Shown: positions 17,404 through 25,539 of the stretch, piece after piece | How the letters are laid out: each line of letters starts with the position of its first letter | Numbering within the stretch: the first letter of the stretch is position 1 | NCBI GenBank assembly: GCA_040755755.1 | Contig: JBFLZW010000001.1 | Coordinates: 62,001 to 126,000 of the forward strand | From: a bacterium | GTDB lineage: Bacteria; SZUA-182; DTGQ01 | Reading direction: 5' to 3' | DNA: 64,000 bases | Notes under the pieces: model-generated | Databases searched by the model: none | What the model was told of the DNA's origin: nothing | The model's input: only the letters and a program-made list of their open reading frames with translations | Made by a program: the position numbers and the translations under genes

Positions 17404-20400
17404 ATGAGTAACTCAAATTTCGTCCATCTTCACGTACATACCCAGTACAGCCTGCTGGATGGTGCCTGCCGGATCAACCGGCTGGTTGACAGGGCCAGAG
17501 AGTGGGGAATGCCTGCTCTGGCCATTACCGATCATGGCAACATGTTCGGGGCAATAGAGTTTTACCAGGCGGTCAAGAAGGCTGGTTTAAAACCGATTAT
17601 CGGCTGCGAGGTCTATGTGGCCCCCAAAAGCCGGAAAGAGAGAAGCTCGCGGGGCATCACCGATGCCGCTTATCATCTGGTTCTCCTGGCCAGGGATTGG
17701 TGCGGCTATCAGAATTTAGTGCGTCTGGTCACAGCCGGGTATCTGGAGGGATTCTATTATAAGCCCCGGATTGACAAGGAGATTTTACAGCAGCACGCTG
17801 AAGGATTGATAGCCATGAGTGCCTGCCTGAAGGGGGAGATTCCCCACCTTTTAGCCCGGGGAATGAGGGATGAAGCCCGGCAGGTTATCGGCCAGTATAC
17901 GGAAATCATGGGAAAGGAAAATTTCTTTCTGGAGATTCAAAGCAACGGGATCCCGGAACAGGCGACGGTGAACCGGGAACTGATCGAGCTGGCCAGAGAG
18001 ATGGACCTTTCCCTGGTGGCCACCAATGACTGTCACTACCTTGAGGCCAGGGAGGCTTTCAGCCATGAGGTGCTTCTGTGCCTTCAGACCGGAAAAACGC
18101 TGAGCGATCCCAAGCGGATGAAGATGTCCACGGACCAGTTTTACTTTCGCTCTCCCCGGGAAATGGCCGCCCTCTTTCAGGATATTCCGGAGGCAATCAG
18201 CAATACCCTGTCCATTGCCGAGCGATGCAACCTGGAATTCAAGTTTGGTCAGTATTACCTGCCCAATTACCAGCCTCCTGCCGGAAACACCCTGGAGAGT
18301 TACCTTGAGGAGCTTGCCTACCAGGGGATTGCACGGCGGTACGATATCCTGCGGGATTGCGATCTAACGCCACGGCTGGAGCGGCTCAAGCAGGAAAGGG
18401 CGTCTTCGGGAAACGGGCAGGATGCGCCCAAGATACCCCTGCACGAAACACCACAGCAGGCAGCTATCCTGGACCGGCTCGACCTTGAGCTTCGGGTGAT
18501 CGAGAAGATGGGCTTTCCCGGTTATTTTCTGGTCGTCTGGGATTTCGTTCATCATGCGCGCAGCCAGGGAATCGCTGTTGGCCCCGGAAGGGGCTCGGCA
18601 GCCGGAAGTCTTGTTGCCTATGCGCTTGGCATCACCGATATCGACCCTCTGGCCTATGGGCTGCTCTTTGAGCGGTTTTTGAATCCAGAGCGGGTGAGCA
18701 TGCCGGATATCGATATTGATTTTTGCATGCGCCGCAGGGATGAGGTGATCGATTATGTAGGGACAAAGTATGGCCGCGATAATGTGGCCCAGATCATCAC
18801 CTTCGGAACTATGGCTGCCAAGGGAGTGGTGCGGGATGTGGGACGGGTCCTGGGTATGGAGTATGCCGAAACGGACCGGATCGCCAAGCTCATACCCAAT
18901 GTTTTGAACATCACCCTGGAAGAGGCACTGCAGCAGGAGGAGCGCCTGCGAAACCTGATCCAGGAGGATGAGAAGGTAGCACAGTTGTTCGAGATTTCGA
19001 AGGTCCTCGAAGGATTGACCCGCCATGCCTCGACCCATGCGGCCGGCATTGTGATCAGCCCGCGTCCGCTGGTGGAATTTCTTCCCCTCTACAGCGTGCA
19101 AAAGGAAAAAGGCGACGGTGTGGCAGCCAAGGGGGATGTAGTCTGCCAGTTCCAGATGAAGGATGTTGAAAAGATCGGCCTGCTGAAGATGGATTTTCTC
19201 GGACTGCGCACCCTGACCCTGATCCAGGATGCCCTGCAGTTGATTCAGGAATCTCGCGGACTGCACCTGGATCTGAACACCATACCGATGGATGACGAGG
19301 CTACCTTCAACCTGCTGAAGGAGGCCAGAACCGTTGGAGTGTTCCAGCTTGAAAGTTCGGGGATGAGGGACCTGCTGCGGAGAATGAAGCCGGACCGGTT
19401 TGAGGATCTGATCGCCCTGGTGGCTCTTTTCCGGCCCGGACCCCTGGGCAGCGGGATGGTGGATGATTTTATCCAGCGAAAGTTCGGCAAGGTCGAGATC
19501 CGCTATGATCATCCCTGCCTGGAAAGCATCCTGAAAGAGACCTACGGGGTTATTGTCTATCAGGAGCAGGTCATGAAGATTGCCAGCGAACTGGCCGGAT
19601 TTACCCTGGGTGATGCGGACCTGCTGCGCCGGGCCATGGGAAAAAAAGACCCGGAGGTCATGGCCAGACAGAAAAGCAAATTCATCGACGGTGCCACGGC
19701 CAGGGGAGTTGACCCGCAAGTTTCGGATAAAATCTTCAATCTGATCTTTCATTTTGCAGGCTACGGGTTCAACAAGTCTCACAGTGCAGCCTATGCCCTT
19801 ATTTCCTACCGGACCGCTTATTTGAAAGCCCATTATCCGGTCGAACTGATGGCTGCCCTGATGACCAGTGAAAAGGAAGATACTGATGAGGTAGTTAAAT
19901 TCATCAATGAAGCCAGAGAGATGGGTATCGCCATTCTGCCGCCTGAGGTGAATGAAAGCCAGATCAACTTTAATGTGGTTGACGGCCGCATCCGGTTTGG
20001 CCTGGCAGCTATCAAGAATGTGGGAGAGAATGCTGTTGCCGCCATTATCAAAGCCCGGCAGAAGGGTGGCAAATTTTCGGACCTGTTCGATTTCTGTCGC
20101 CGGGTGGACCTGCGGACGGTTAACAAACGGGTCATGGAAAGCCTGGTCAAGTCGGGGGCTTTCGACTCCCTGGGAGGCCACAGGGCACAATTGATGGAAG
20201 CCCTTGACGAGGCAGTGGAATTTGGGCAGATGATGCAAAAAGCCAAAAGCAGCCGTCAGACCTCGCTGTTTGACTATGATGAAGAGCAGGGAAATGGCCA
20301 GAACGATGGCAGTGGCAGCAGCCAGCCCCATGCCCTGCCCCGGACTGAGGAATGGCATGACAGGCAGCGTCTGCAATATGAGAAGGAAGTGATCGGCTTT

Positions 20401-20997
20401 TACCTCACCGGGCACCCCCTGAACCGCTATGCCCTGGACCTGCAATCACATACCAGCCACACTACTCAGGATATTCCCTCCCTGCCCGCCAAACAGGCGG
20501 TAAGGATTGGCGGTTTACTGAAACTGGAGCGGGAAATTGTGACCCATAAAAAGGGGGAGAGGATGGCTTTTGCTCTTCTTGAGGATATCTCTGGTACGGT
20601 AGAGATCGTTCTTTTTCCTGATGTATATAAAAGTGCGGCTGAATTCGTGAACCAGGACATTCCCGTGCTGATTAAAGGTCAGGTGGATATCAAGGGGGAA
20701 AAGGCGGCTGTTGCGGCCGATGAGGTTGTGTCCCTGGATGAGCTGCGCAAAAAACTGGTGAAGGAGCTTCATCTGCGGTTGCCCGTTCAGGGTTTCGGTT
20801 CGGAGGATGTGAAGGATCTGTATCAGCTTGTTCAAAAACATCAGGGCCGGTGCAGGCTCTATCTGCATTTTTTCCCCGAAGGGGGAAAGGAGTTCGTCTT
20901 TCTGGCTGGTTCCGATATTCGGGTTGAGCCTTCGGAAGATTTGATCATGGAAATCGAAAAACGCCTGGGAAAGGGATCGGTCCTGCTGGAAAGATAA
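17404..20997 (+). CDS. dnaE: DNA polymerase III alpha subunit
   Basis: 1197 aa, DnaE1-type. N-terminal PHP domain (HLHVHTQYSLLDG; ITDHGNMFG), polymerase palm with GPGRGSAAGSLVAYALG near residue 395 and the catalytic PDIDIDF near 435, finger/thumb region, a helix-hairpin-helix segment (FNKSHSAAYALISYRTAYLK) and an OB-fold near residues 1035-1100 (VRIGGLLKLEREI..FPDVYKSAAEF). Replicative polymerase of the chromosome. ATG 17404 matches the conserved N-terminus; only CAGGGA is upstream. Confidence 0.97.
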   Translation: MSNSNFVHLHVHTQYSLLDGACRINRLVDRAREWGMPALAITDHGNMFGAIEFYQAVKKAGLKPIIGCEVYVAPKSRKERSSRGITDAAYHLVLLARDWCGYQNLVRLVTAGYLEGFYYKPRIDKEILQQHAEGLIAMSACLKGEIPHLLARGMRDEARQVIGQYTEIMGKENFFLEIQSNGIPEQATVNRELIELAREMDLSLVATNDCHYLEAREAFSHEVLLCLQTGKTLSDPKRMKMSTDQFYFRSPREMAALFQDIPEAISNTLSIAERCNLEFKFGQYYLPNYQPPAGNTLESYLEELAYQGIARRYDILRDCDLTPRLERLKQERASSGNGQDAPKIPLHETPQQAAILDRLDLELRVIEKMGFPGYFLVVWDFVHHARSQGIAVGPGRGSAAGSLVAYALGITDIDPLAYGLLFERFLNPERVSMPDIDIDFCMRRRDEVIDYVGTKYGRDNVAQIITFGTMAAKGVVRDVGRVLGMEYAETDRIAKLIPNVLNITLEEALQQEERLRNLIQEDEKVAQLFEISKVLEGLTRHASTHAAGIVISPRPLVEFLPLYSVQKEKGDGVAAKGDVVCQFQMKDVEKIGLLKMDFLGLRTLTLIQDALQLIQESRGLHLDLNTIPMDDEATFNLLKEARTVGVFQLESSGMRDLLRRMKPDRFEDLIALVALFRPGPLGSGMVDDFIQRKFGKVEIRYDHPCLESILKETYGVIVYQEQVMKIASELAGFTLGDADLLRRAMGKKDPEVMARQKSKFIDGATARGVDPQVSDKIFNLIFHFAGYGFNKSHSAAYALISYRTAYLKAHYPVELMAALMTSEKEDTDEVVKFINEAREMGIAILPPEVNESQINFNVVDGRIRFGLAAIKNVGENAVAAIIKARQKGGKFSDLFDFCRRVDLRTVNKRVMESLVKSGAFDSLGGHRAQLMEALDEAVEFGQMMQKAKSSRQTSLFDYDEEQGNGQNDGSGSSQPHALPRTEEWHDRQRLQYEKEVIGFYLTGHPLNRYALDLQSHTSHTTQDIPSLPAKQAVRIGGLLKLEREIVTHKKGERMAFALLEDISGTVEIVLFPDVYKSAAEFVNQDIPVLIKGQVDIKGEKAAVAADEVVSLDELRKKLVKELHLRLPVQGFGSEDVKDLYQLVQKHQGRCRLYLHFFPEGGKEFVFLAGSDIRVEPSEDLIMEIEKRLGKGSVLLER

Positions 20998-21097
20998 GCA
21001 GTAGGTAGTTACAAGAAAGATAGACAAGGAAATTGAGAATATTGGAATTTTAGGGTCAATTTGATTCCAAAGAAAAGCCGAATGAATATGGGCGGGG

Positions 21098-21170
21098 AAT
21101 CAGGAGCCGGAATCCGCGATGCGGAAAAAAGTATTTCTCCTGACTTCTGGCTTCTGGCTTCTGGCTTCTC
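21098..21170. repeat. CTTCTGGCTTCTGG repeat with short inverted ends
   Basis: TCAGGAG (21098) pairs with CTCCTGA (21137), followed by tandem CTTCTGG units. Same family as 1531-1555 (opposite orientation) and 49547-49582. Lies in the dnaE-accA gap. Confidence 0.55.
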
Positions 21171-21207
21171 GATTGACCTGTAAGCTTAAAAGGGAGCAGA
21201 GAAATAG

Positions 21208-22167
21208 GTGGCTATTCTGGATTTTGAAAAACAATTCATTGAATTGGATGGCGCTATTCGGGAAATGCGGAATCTGGCTGCAGAATGGGGCGATAATGCC
21301 CGCCAGGAGTTGAAGAGGCTGAAGAAAAGGCGTCAGAAGATTTTTTATGAAACCTATGCCAAATTGACACCCTGGCAAAGAACACTCCTGGCCAGGCACC
21401 CTGACAGACCCTATACGCTGGATTATATTAATTTGATCTTTTCCGATTTTATCGAATTGCGCGGAGACCGGAAATTCAGCGATGATCCAGCCATTGTTGG
21501 AGGATTTGCTCAACTGGAGGGGCAGAAAGTAATTGTCATCGGTCATCAGAAGGGGAGAGGGACCAAGGAAAACATCAACCGGAACTTCGGCATGGCAAGC
21601 CCCGAAGGGTTCCGCAAGGCCCTGCGGATTATGAAACTGGCTGAAAAATTCCGCAAGCCGGTGATTACCTTTATCGATACACCCGGAGCCTATCCGGGCC
21701 TTGGTGCGGAAGAGCGGGGGCAAGCCGAGGCTATTGCCCGCAACCTCTATGAGATGATTTTGCTCCGCGTGCCCATCATTTCAGTTGTCACTGGAGAGGG
21801 AGGAAGCGGCGGAGCACTGGCTCTGGGGGTTGCCGACCGGCTGCTGATGCTGGAAAACAGTGTTTATTCCGTGATTTCTCCTGAAGGCTGCGCTGCTATT
21901 CTCTGGAAAGATCATACCAAAGCCACTGATGCAGCCAGTGCCCTGCGAATGACTGCTCAGGATTTATTGAAGCTTAAGGTTGCCGACGAAGTCCTGAAAG
22001 AGCCCATCGGCGGAGCGCACCGCAATCCCGCAATGACTGCCCATATCATTCGGCGGGCTATCATGCGGAGTCTTGCCCGGTTATCCACTGTTTCGGAAGA
22101 CAAACTCCTGGAGGACCGGTACCGGCGATATCGCCAGTATGGAGTGTATCGGGAACTGGTGGAGTAG
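21208..22167 (+). CDS. accA: Acetyl-CoA carboxylase carboxyltransferase subunit alpha
   Basis: 319 aa, normal length. With AccD it moves carboxyl from biotin to acetyl-CoA to make malonyl-CoA, the first step of fatty acid synthesis. N-terminal coiled coil (DFEKQFIELDGAIREMRNLA), then the crotonase-like domain with GDRKFSDDPAIVGG, GRGTKENINRNFGMASPEG, TFIDTPGAYPG and VTGEGGSGGALAL. GTG start with GGGAGCAGAG upstream. The dnaE-accA order is common in bacteria. Confidence 0.97.
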   Translation: MAILDFEKQFIELDGAIREMRNLAAEWGDNARQELKRLKKRRQKIFYETYAKLTPWQRTLLARHPDRPYTLDYINLIFSDFIELRGDRKFSDDPAIVGGFAQLEGQKVIVIGHQKGRGTKENINRNFGMASPEGFRKALRIMKLAEKFRKPVITFIDTPGAYPGLGAEERGQAEAIARNLYEMILLRVPIISVVTGEGGSGGALALGVADRLLMLENSVYSVISPEGCAAILWKDHTKATDAASALRMTAQDLLKLKVADEVLKEPIGGAHRNPAMTAHIIRRAIMRSLARLSTVSEDKLLEDRYRRYRQYGVYRELVE

Positions 22168-22955
22168 ATCCTTCGGGCAAAAGCCCCCTTCGTCGTTCGA
22201 ACTCGGATGTATCATCCTCAACTGAACTGTGGTTTGATCCTCAGAGGTGGAGTTTGAAGCAAAATCAATGGCTTACGGGAAGGAATCCCTCAAGCCGGAT
22301 TGGATAATGGCTTCATTATGATGCATTTCTTCTATCTTTGCCTGGAGAGGGGTCTCAGGAGCCAACCATAGATGGCAGGTACCCACTGAGGCACCATGAT
22401 GAGCCGGGTGTTCCTGGCTCGGTATCGCTTGAAAAATTTTTAATTTTTCAGTAAGTTACGCTCGATTGTTGAATATCAGCTCAGATGTTGAAAAATTTGT
22501 TACCAGTTGATCGATGGCCAGGAACCAGAGAAGATGTGCTTTCCATTTATGGCCGATACCAAATGATCAGCAATAAATCTAATCTTCAAGTTGTAGATCA
22601 ATTATAATATTTCCAGGGATATCCTTAACTTGCTAACATAAAACCTGTTTTATTTGGTTGATCATAGTTCTGCAACCTTTATTGTCCTCGTATCGCCCTT
22701 CCACGTTTTTACCCTCATCGGCATTATTTGCACAAAAGAAAAGCATCTCAGGAGGATCTGAATTTATCAGTTCTGAAGAGGAGAGGTTCAACTAATTGAT
22801 TTATTTAATTTAATCTTTTCCCTGATTTTGGCAGTAATTTTGCAAGGTTATCGTTATGGTTCCGTTACTGTTCTCTAGCTGGTTTTATTAACTGCTAACC
22901 GTCAACCTTGTTTGGTCCCCTTTTATACCGAGGGGAATTGAAGGAGGGGAGAATC
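22168..22955. other. 788-bp non-coding stretch
   Basis: No convincing ORF on either strand. The first 270 bases are rich in local inverted repeats (for example GGCTT..AAGCC around a GGGA/TCCC stem near 22270-22300, and GAGCC..GGCTC at 22357-22430), which would suit a structured RNA or long leader. The remainder is AT-rich. It contains no tRNA, tmRNA, RNase P or SRP RNA signature that I can recognise. Confidence 0.4.
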
Positions 22956-24260
22956 TTGAAAGAAAAACATCTTTTCCTTTTCGCTCTGTTCAGTATGGTG
23001 CTGATATTCTCTTCCAGTATTTGCTTCGCGGCAGTGGGCCCTCAGCAGGTTAAATCTTTTAGCAGCTCTGGTGGAGAGATGAAATCAGCATCCTCAGTTT
23101 CAGGATCCGGAACTAATGGCGTCCCCAAAGCCTTTTTGACCGCCAGGCAGGGAGGAAACCGCCAATTCCGGTGGACCACAACCGGCAAGGTTCCCGGTGA
23201 CAGATCAGCCAGAGGAGCCCTCGATGGCTCATCCTACTCCAGCAAAGATAATACCTTCACTACCACGGTACTCTCAGATACCGTGAAGATTGGTCAGCAA
23301 AGCCAACCTCCCAGCTATAATGTCTATAAGGCCTTCCTGTCCTTCGACACTTCCGGCATTCCCCAGGATGCCACCAATATTTCCGCAAAACTGGTTTTTT
23401 ATGGGAAAAGAAAGGTGCTGACCGGGACGCCAAGCCCGGATTTTTCCATCCATGTGTTTAAATCGGTTTATGAAGAACCTCTCTGGAACTCGGATTGGGA
23501 AGCGACCACAGGGGCCCCATTCGAGGATGCCGCCAAATATGCGAGCGATGCCAATGTCCCTGTCAATCCCAATGCATCCCAGGAGGAAGTAGCCCTAAAT
23601 TCTGAACTTTGCCGTAATGAGATTGCCATCAGTGATGCTTCCTTACTGATCACCAAGGGGGGAATTACCAAGCTGGCGCTGGTAAGCTCCAATACATATG
23701 CGGGATCTGCCCCTTCAGCCGATGAGTATATTGAGATCTATTCTCCCAATGCAGTGAAAGAGTTACGGCCTCGCCTGGAAATCAGCTATGATGGAAGTGC
23801 GATGGAAATCAAGCCGGTATTGAGATGGCTTGCCGGGGACGCGTACTTTAAGGATACCGGTGCTTATCCTGATCAGATATACACCGGAGCAACGTCCGTA
23901 ACTTTTCGGGTGCGCTATTTCAGTGCTGATGCAAATGGAGACTCCGGCCCTGCACCTGAAGTCCATCAGGTGTTGATCGATATCAACAGCGATGGAGATT
24001 ATGATGATCCGGGCGAACAGGTAGATATGGAGGCTTTGCCTGATCCAGGAGATGATTACAGCGATGGAAGAGATTACGGAGCGACAGTCACCCTGGTCGG
24101 CAATGGGAAAAACATCAAGTATCAATTCCTGTTCAAGTCCGATGCAGATAGTACCGTTGAAGCAGGAGGTTCTCCCGCAACGGCTCAGGTGATTACTGCC
24201 ATCCAGGCTGAGAAGAAGTCAAAAAGTGATAGTAAATCCTGTTTTATTTCCTCTCTGTAA
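22956..24260 (+). CDS. Secreted beta-sandwich protein with CFI-like C-terminus
   Basis: 434 aa from TTG 22956, chosen because AAGGAGGGG ends 5 bases before it and a clean signal peptide follows (FLFALFSMVLIFSSSICFA). In-frame ATG 22908 has no such support. Residues 100-265 resemble a DNRLRE-type beta-sandwich found in secreted or surface proteins (KAFLSFDTSGIPQ..ISAKLVFYG). Residues 270-410 form a second beta-rich domain with a calcium-loop-like acidic run (DINSDGDYDDPGE). The protein ends KSCFISSL, close to the CFI-box sorting signal but cut short. Followed by a strong terminator. Function unknown, probably surface. Confidence 0.75.
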   Translation: MKEKHLFLFALFSMVLIFSSSICFAAVGPQQVKSFSSSGGEMKSASSVSGSGTNGVPKAFLTARQGGNRQFRWTTTGKVPGDRSARGALDGSSYSSKDNTFTTTVLSDTVKIGQQSQPPSYNVYKAFLSFDTSGIPQDATNISAKLVFYGKRKVLTGTPSPDFSIHVFKSVYEEPLWNSDWEATTGAPFEDAAKYASDANVPVNPNASQEEVALNSELCRNEIAISDASLLITKGGITKLALVSSNTYAGSAPSADEYIEIYSPNAVKELRPRLEISYDGSAMEIKPVLRWLAGDAYFKDTGAYPDQIYTGATSVTFRVRYFSADANGDSGPAPEVHQVLIDINSDGDYDDPGEQVDMEALPDPGDDYSDGRDYGATVTLVGNGKNIKYQFLFKSDADSTVEAGGSPATAQVITAIQAEKKSKSDSKSCFISSL

Positions 24261-24290
24261 GGGGGAGTTCACTTACCTGAATTTTTACAA

Positions 24291-24321
24291 AAAGGGCTGC
24301 CGTGGAAGGCAGCCCTTTTTT
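24291..24321 (+). terminator. Rho-independent terminator after the secreted protein
   Basis: Stem AAAGGGCTGCC (24291-24301) and GGCAGCCCTTT (24308-24318) with a 6-base loop and a T-run to 24321. Perfect 11-bp stem. Confidence 0.9.
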
Positions 24322-24503
24322 GTTTCAGCCGGTTTTGTACGCATGTCTCGTCTCTGGCTCCCTAAAACCGTCATTCCGATTCAGCCGCAAGTTGAAAGAT
24401 TTATGGCAATAAGATATAATAACACTGATCTAAGCCTGATTTTAGGGTTCATTCAAGGCTATATTACCAACCCATGCCATCAACGGGCAGGAGAAATTTT
24501 CCC

Positions 24504-24845
24504 ATGCACGAGCTGTCGCTGGTCCAGGAGTTGATTGGAGTATTAGAGGAGCAGGTGAGGGTTCATACGGTAAAAAAGGTCCTTCGCGTAAACCTGAGGG
24601 TAGGGAAAATGACATCTGTCGTGCCTTCTTCTCTCGCCTTTTGCTTTGAGGTTTTATCCCGCGGCACCAGCCTTGAAGGGGCGGTACTTGATATCGAAGA
24701 GATTCCGGTAAGATGCCGGTGTACCACGTGCCAGGAGGAATTTGAGGTTGAATCCTTTACCTTTTTCTGCCCAAAGTGCGGGGGGAATAACCTTGAGCAG
24801 CTCTCAGGCCGTGAATTTTTGATTCATCATCTGGAGGTCGATTGA
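24504..24845 (+). CDS. hypA: Hydrogenase nickel-insertion protein HypA
   Basis: 113 aa. N-terminal MHE nickel site, needed for nickel binding, fixes the start at ATG 24504 (GGCAGGAG upstream), not the longer 24474 frame. C-terminal zinc site: CRCTTC..FFCPKCGG. HypA hands nickel with HypB to the hydrogenase large subunit before proteolytic processing. Its TGA abuts the hypB GTG. Confidence 0.95.
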   Translation: MHELSLVQELIGVLEEQVRVHTVKKVLRVNLRVGKMTSVVPSSLAFCFEVLSRGTSLEGAVLDIEEIPVRCRCTTCQEEFEVESFTFFCPKCGGNNLEQLSGREFLIHHLEVD

Positions 24846-25508
24846 GTGGAAATCAAGGTATTATCCAATATTTTAAAGGCCAATGAGGCTATTGCCGAGG
24901 AGAACCGGCAACTGTTTTCACAAGAGGGGATTCTGGTTTTCAATTTAATCAGTTCCCCGGGCTCGGGGAAGACATCGATACTGGAAAAAACGATTGAGCA
25001 TTTGCTTCCTGACTTTCGGCTCGGTGTTATCGAGGGAGATATCCAGACCAGCAGGGACGCAGAGCGGATCCATGCCCTGGGGATTCCGGTAATTCAGATT
25101 AATACTCAGGGGGGATGTCATCTTGATGCCAACATGGTCAAAATGGCCCTGCCCGCGCTGCCGCTGAAGGAGCTTGATTGTCTGATCATCGAAAATGTGG
25201 GCAACCTTGTCTGCCCGGCTGACTACCAGTTGGGGGAGCACATGAAGGTCGTGGTCCTGAGTGTCACCGAAGGTGATGACAAGCCCAGTAAGTATCCGGC
25301 GATATTCCATGAAAGTCGAATCCTGATCATGAATAAAATAGATTTATTGCCATTTACCAACTTTGATCTGGCCGCAGCCAGAGAGTCGGCCTTGCAGATC
25401 AATCCTCACCTGAGGATATTCGAAGTTTCCTGCAAGAGCGGTCAGGGGATCGATTCATGGACGGGCTGGCTGAAGGCAGAGATAAAAAAGCATCGTTCAG
25501 CACAGTAG
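24846..25508 (+). CDS. hypB: Hydrogenase nickel-incorporation GTPase HypB
   Basis: 220 aa SIMIBI-class GTPase. P-loop SSPGSGKTSILE near residue 38, switch EGDIQTSRDAERI, metal site GGCHLDA, base-recognition NKIDLLPF. There is no His-rich N-terminal nickel store, so it is the short form. GTG start directly adjoins the hypA stop. Works with HypA on nickel delivery. Confidence 0.95.
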   Translation: MEIKVLSNILKANEAIAEENRQLFSQEGILVFNLISSPGSGKTSILEKTIEHLLPDFRLGVIEGDIQTSRDAERIHALGIPVIQINTQGGCHLDANMVKMALPALPLKELDCLIIENVGNLVCPADYQLGEHMKVVVLSVTEGDDKPSKYPAIFHESRILIMNKIDLLPFTNFDLAAARESALQINPHLRIFEVSCKSGQGIDSWTGWLKAEIKKHRSAQ

Positions 25509-25537
25509 AGTGGTCAGTGGCCAGTGATCAGTGATCA
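25509..25537. repeat. TCAGTGG-family repeat between hypB and hypF
   Basis: AGTGGTCAGTGGCCAGTGAT followed by CAGTGATCA. It overlaps the possible GTG start of hypF at 25531. Confidence 0.7.
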
Positions 25538-25539
25538 TT

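Noticed and set aside
18364-20445. 693-codon open frame on the minus strand inside dnaE
   Set aside because: It is an antisense shadow of a GC-rich conserved gene; protein composition is unlike a real protein and dnaE is complete.
22170-22260. GTTCGAACTC resembling a tRNA T-loop
   Set aside because: No acceptor, D-arm or anticodon arm can be drawn around it.
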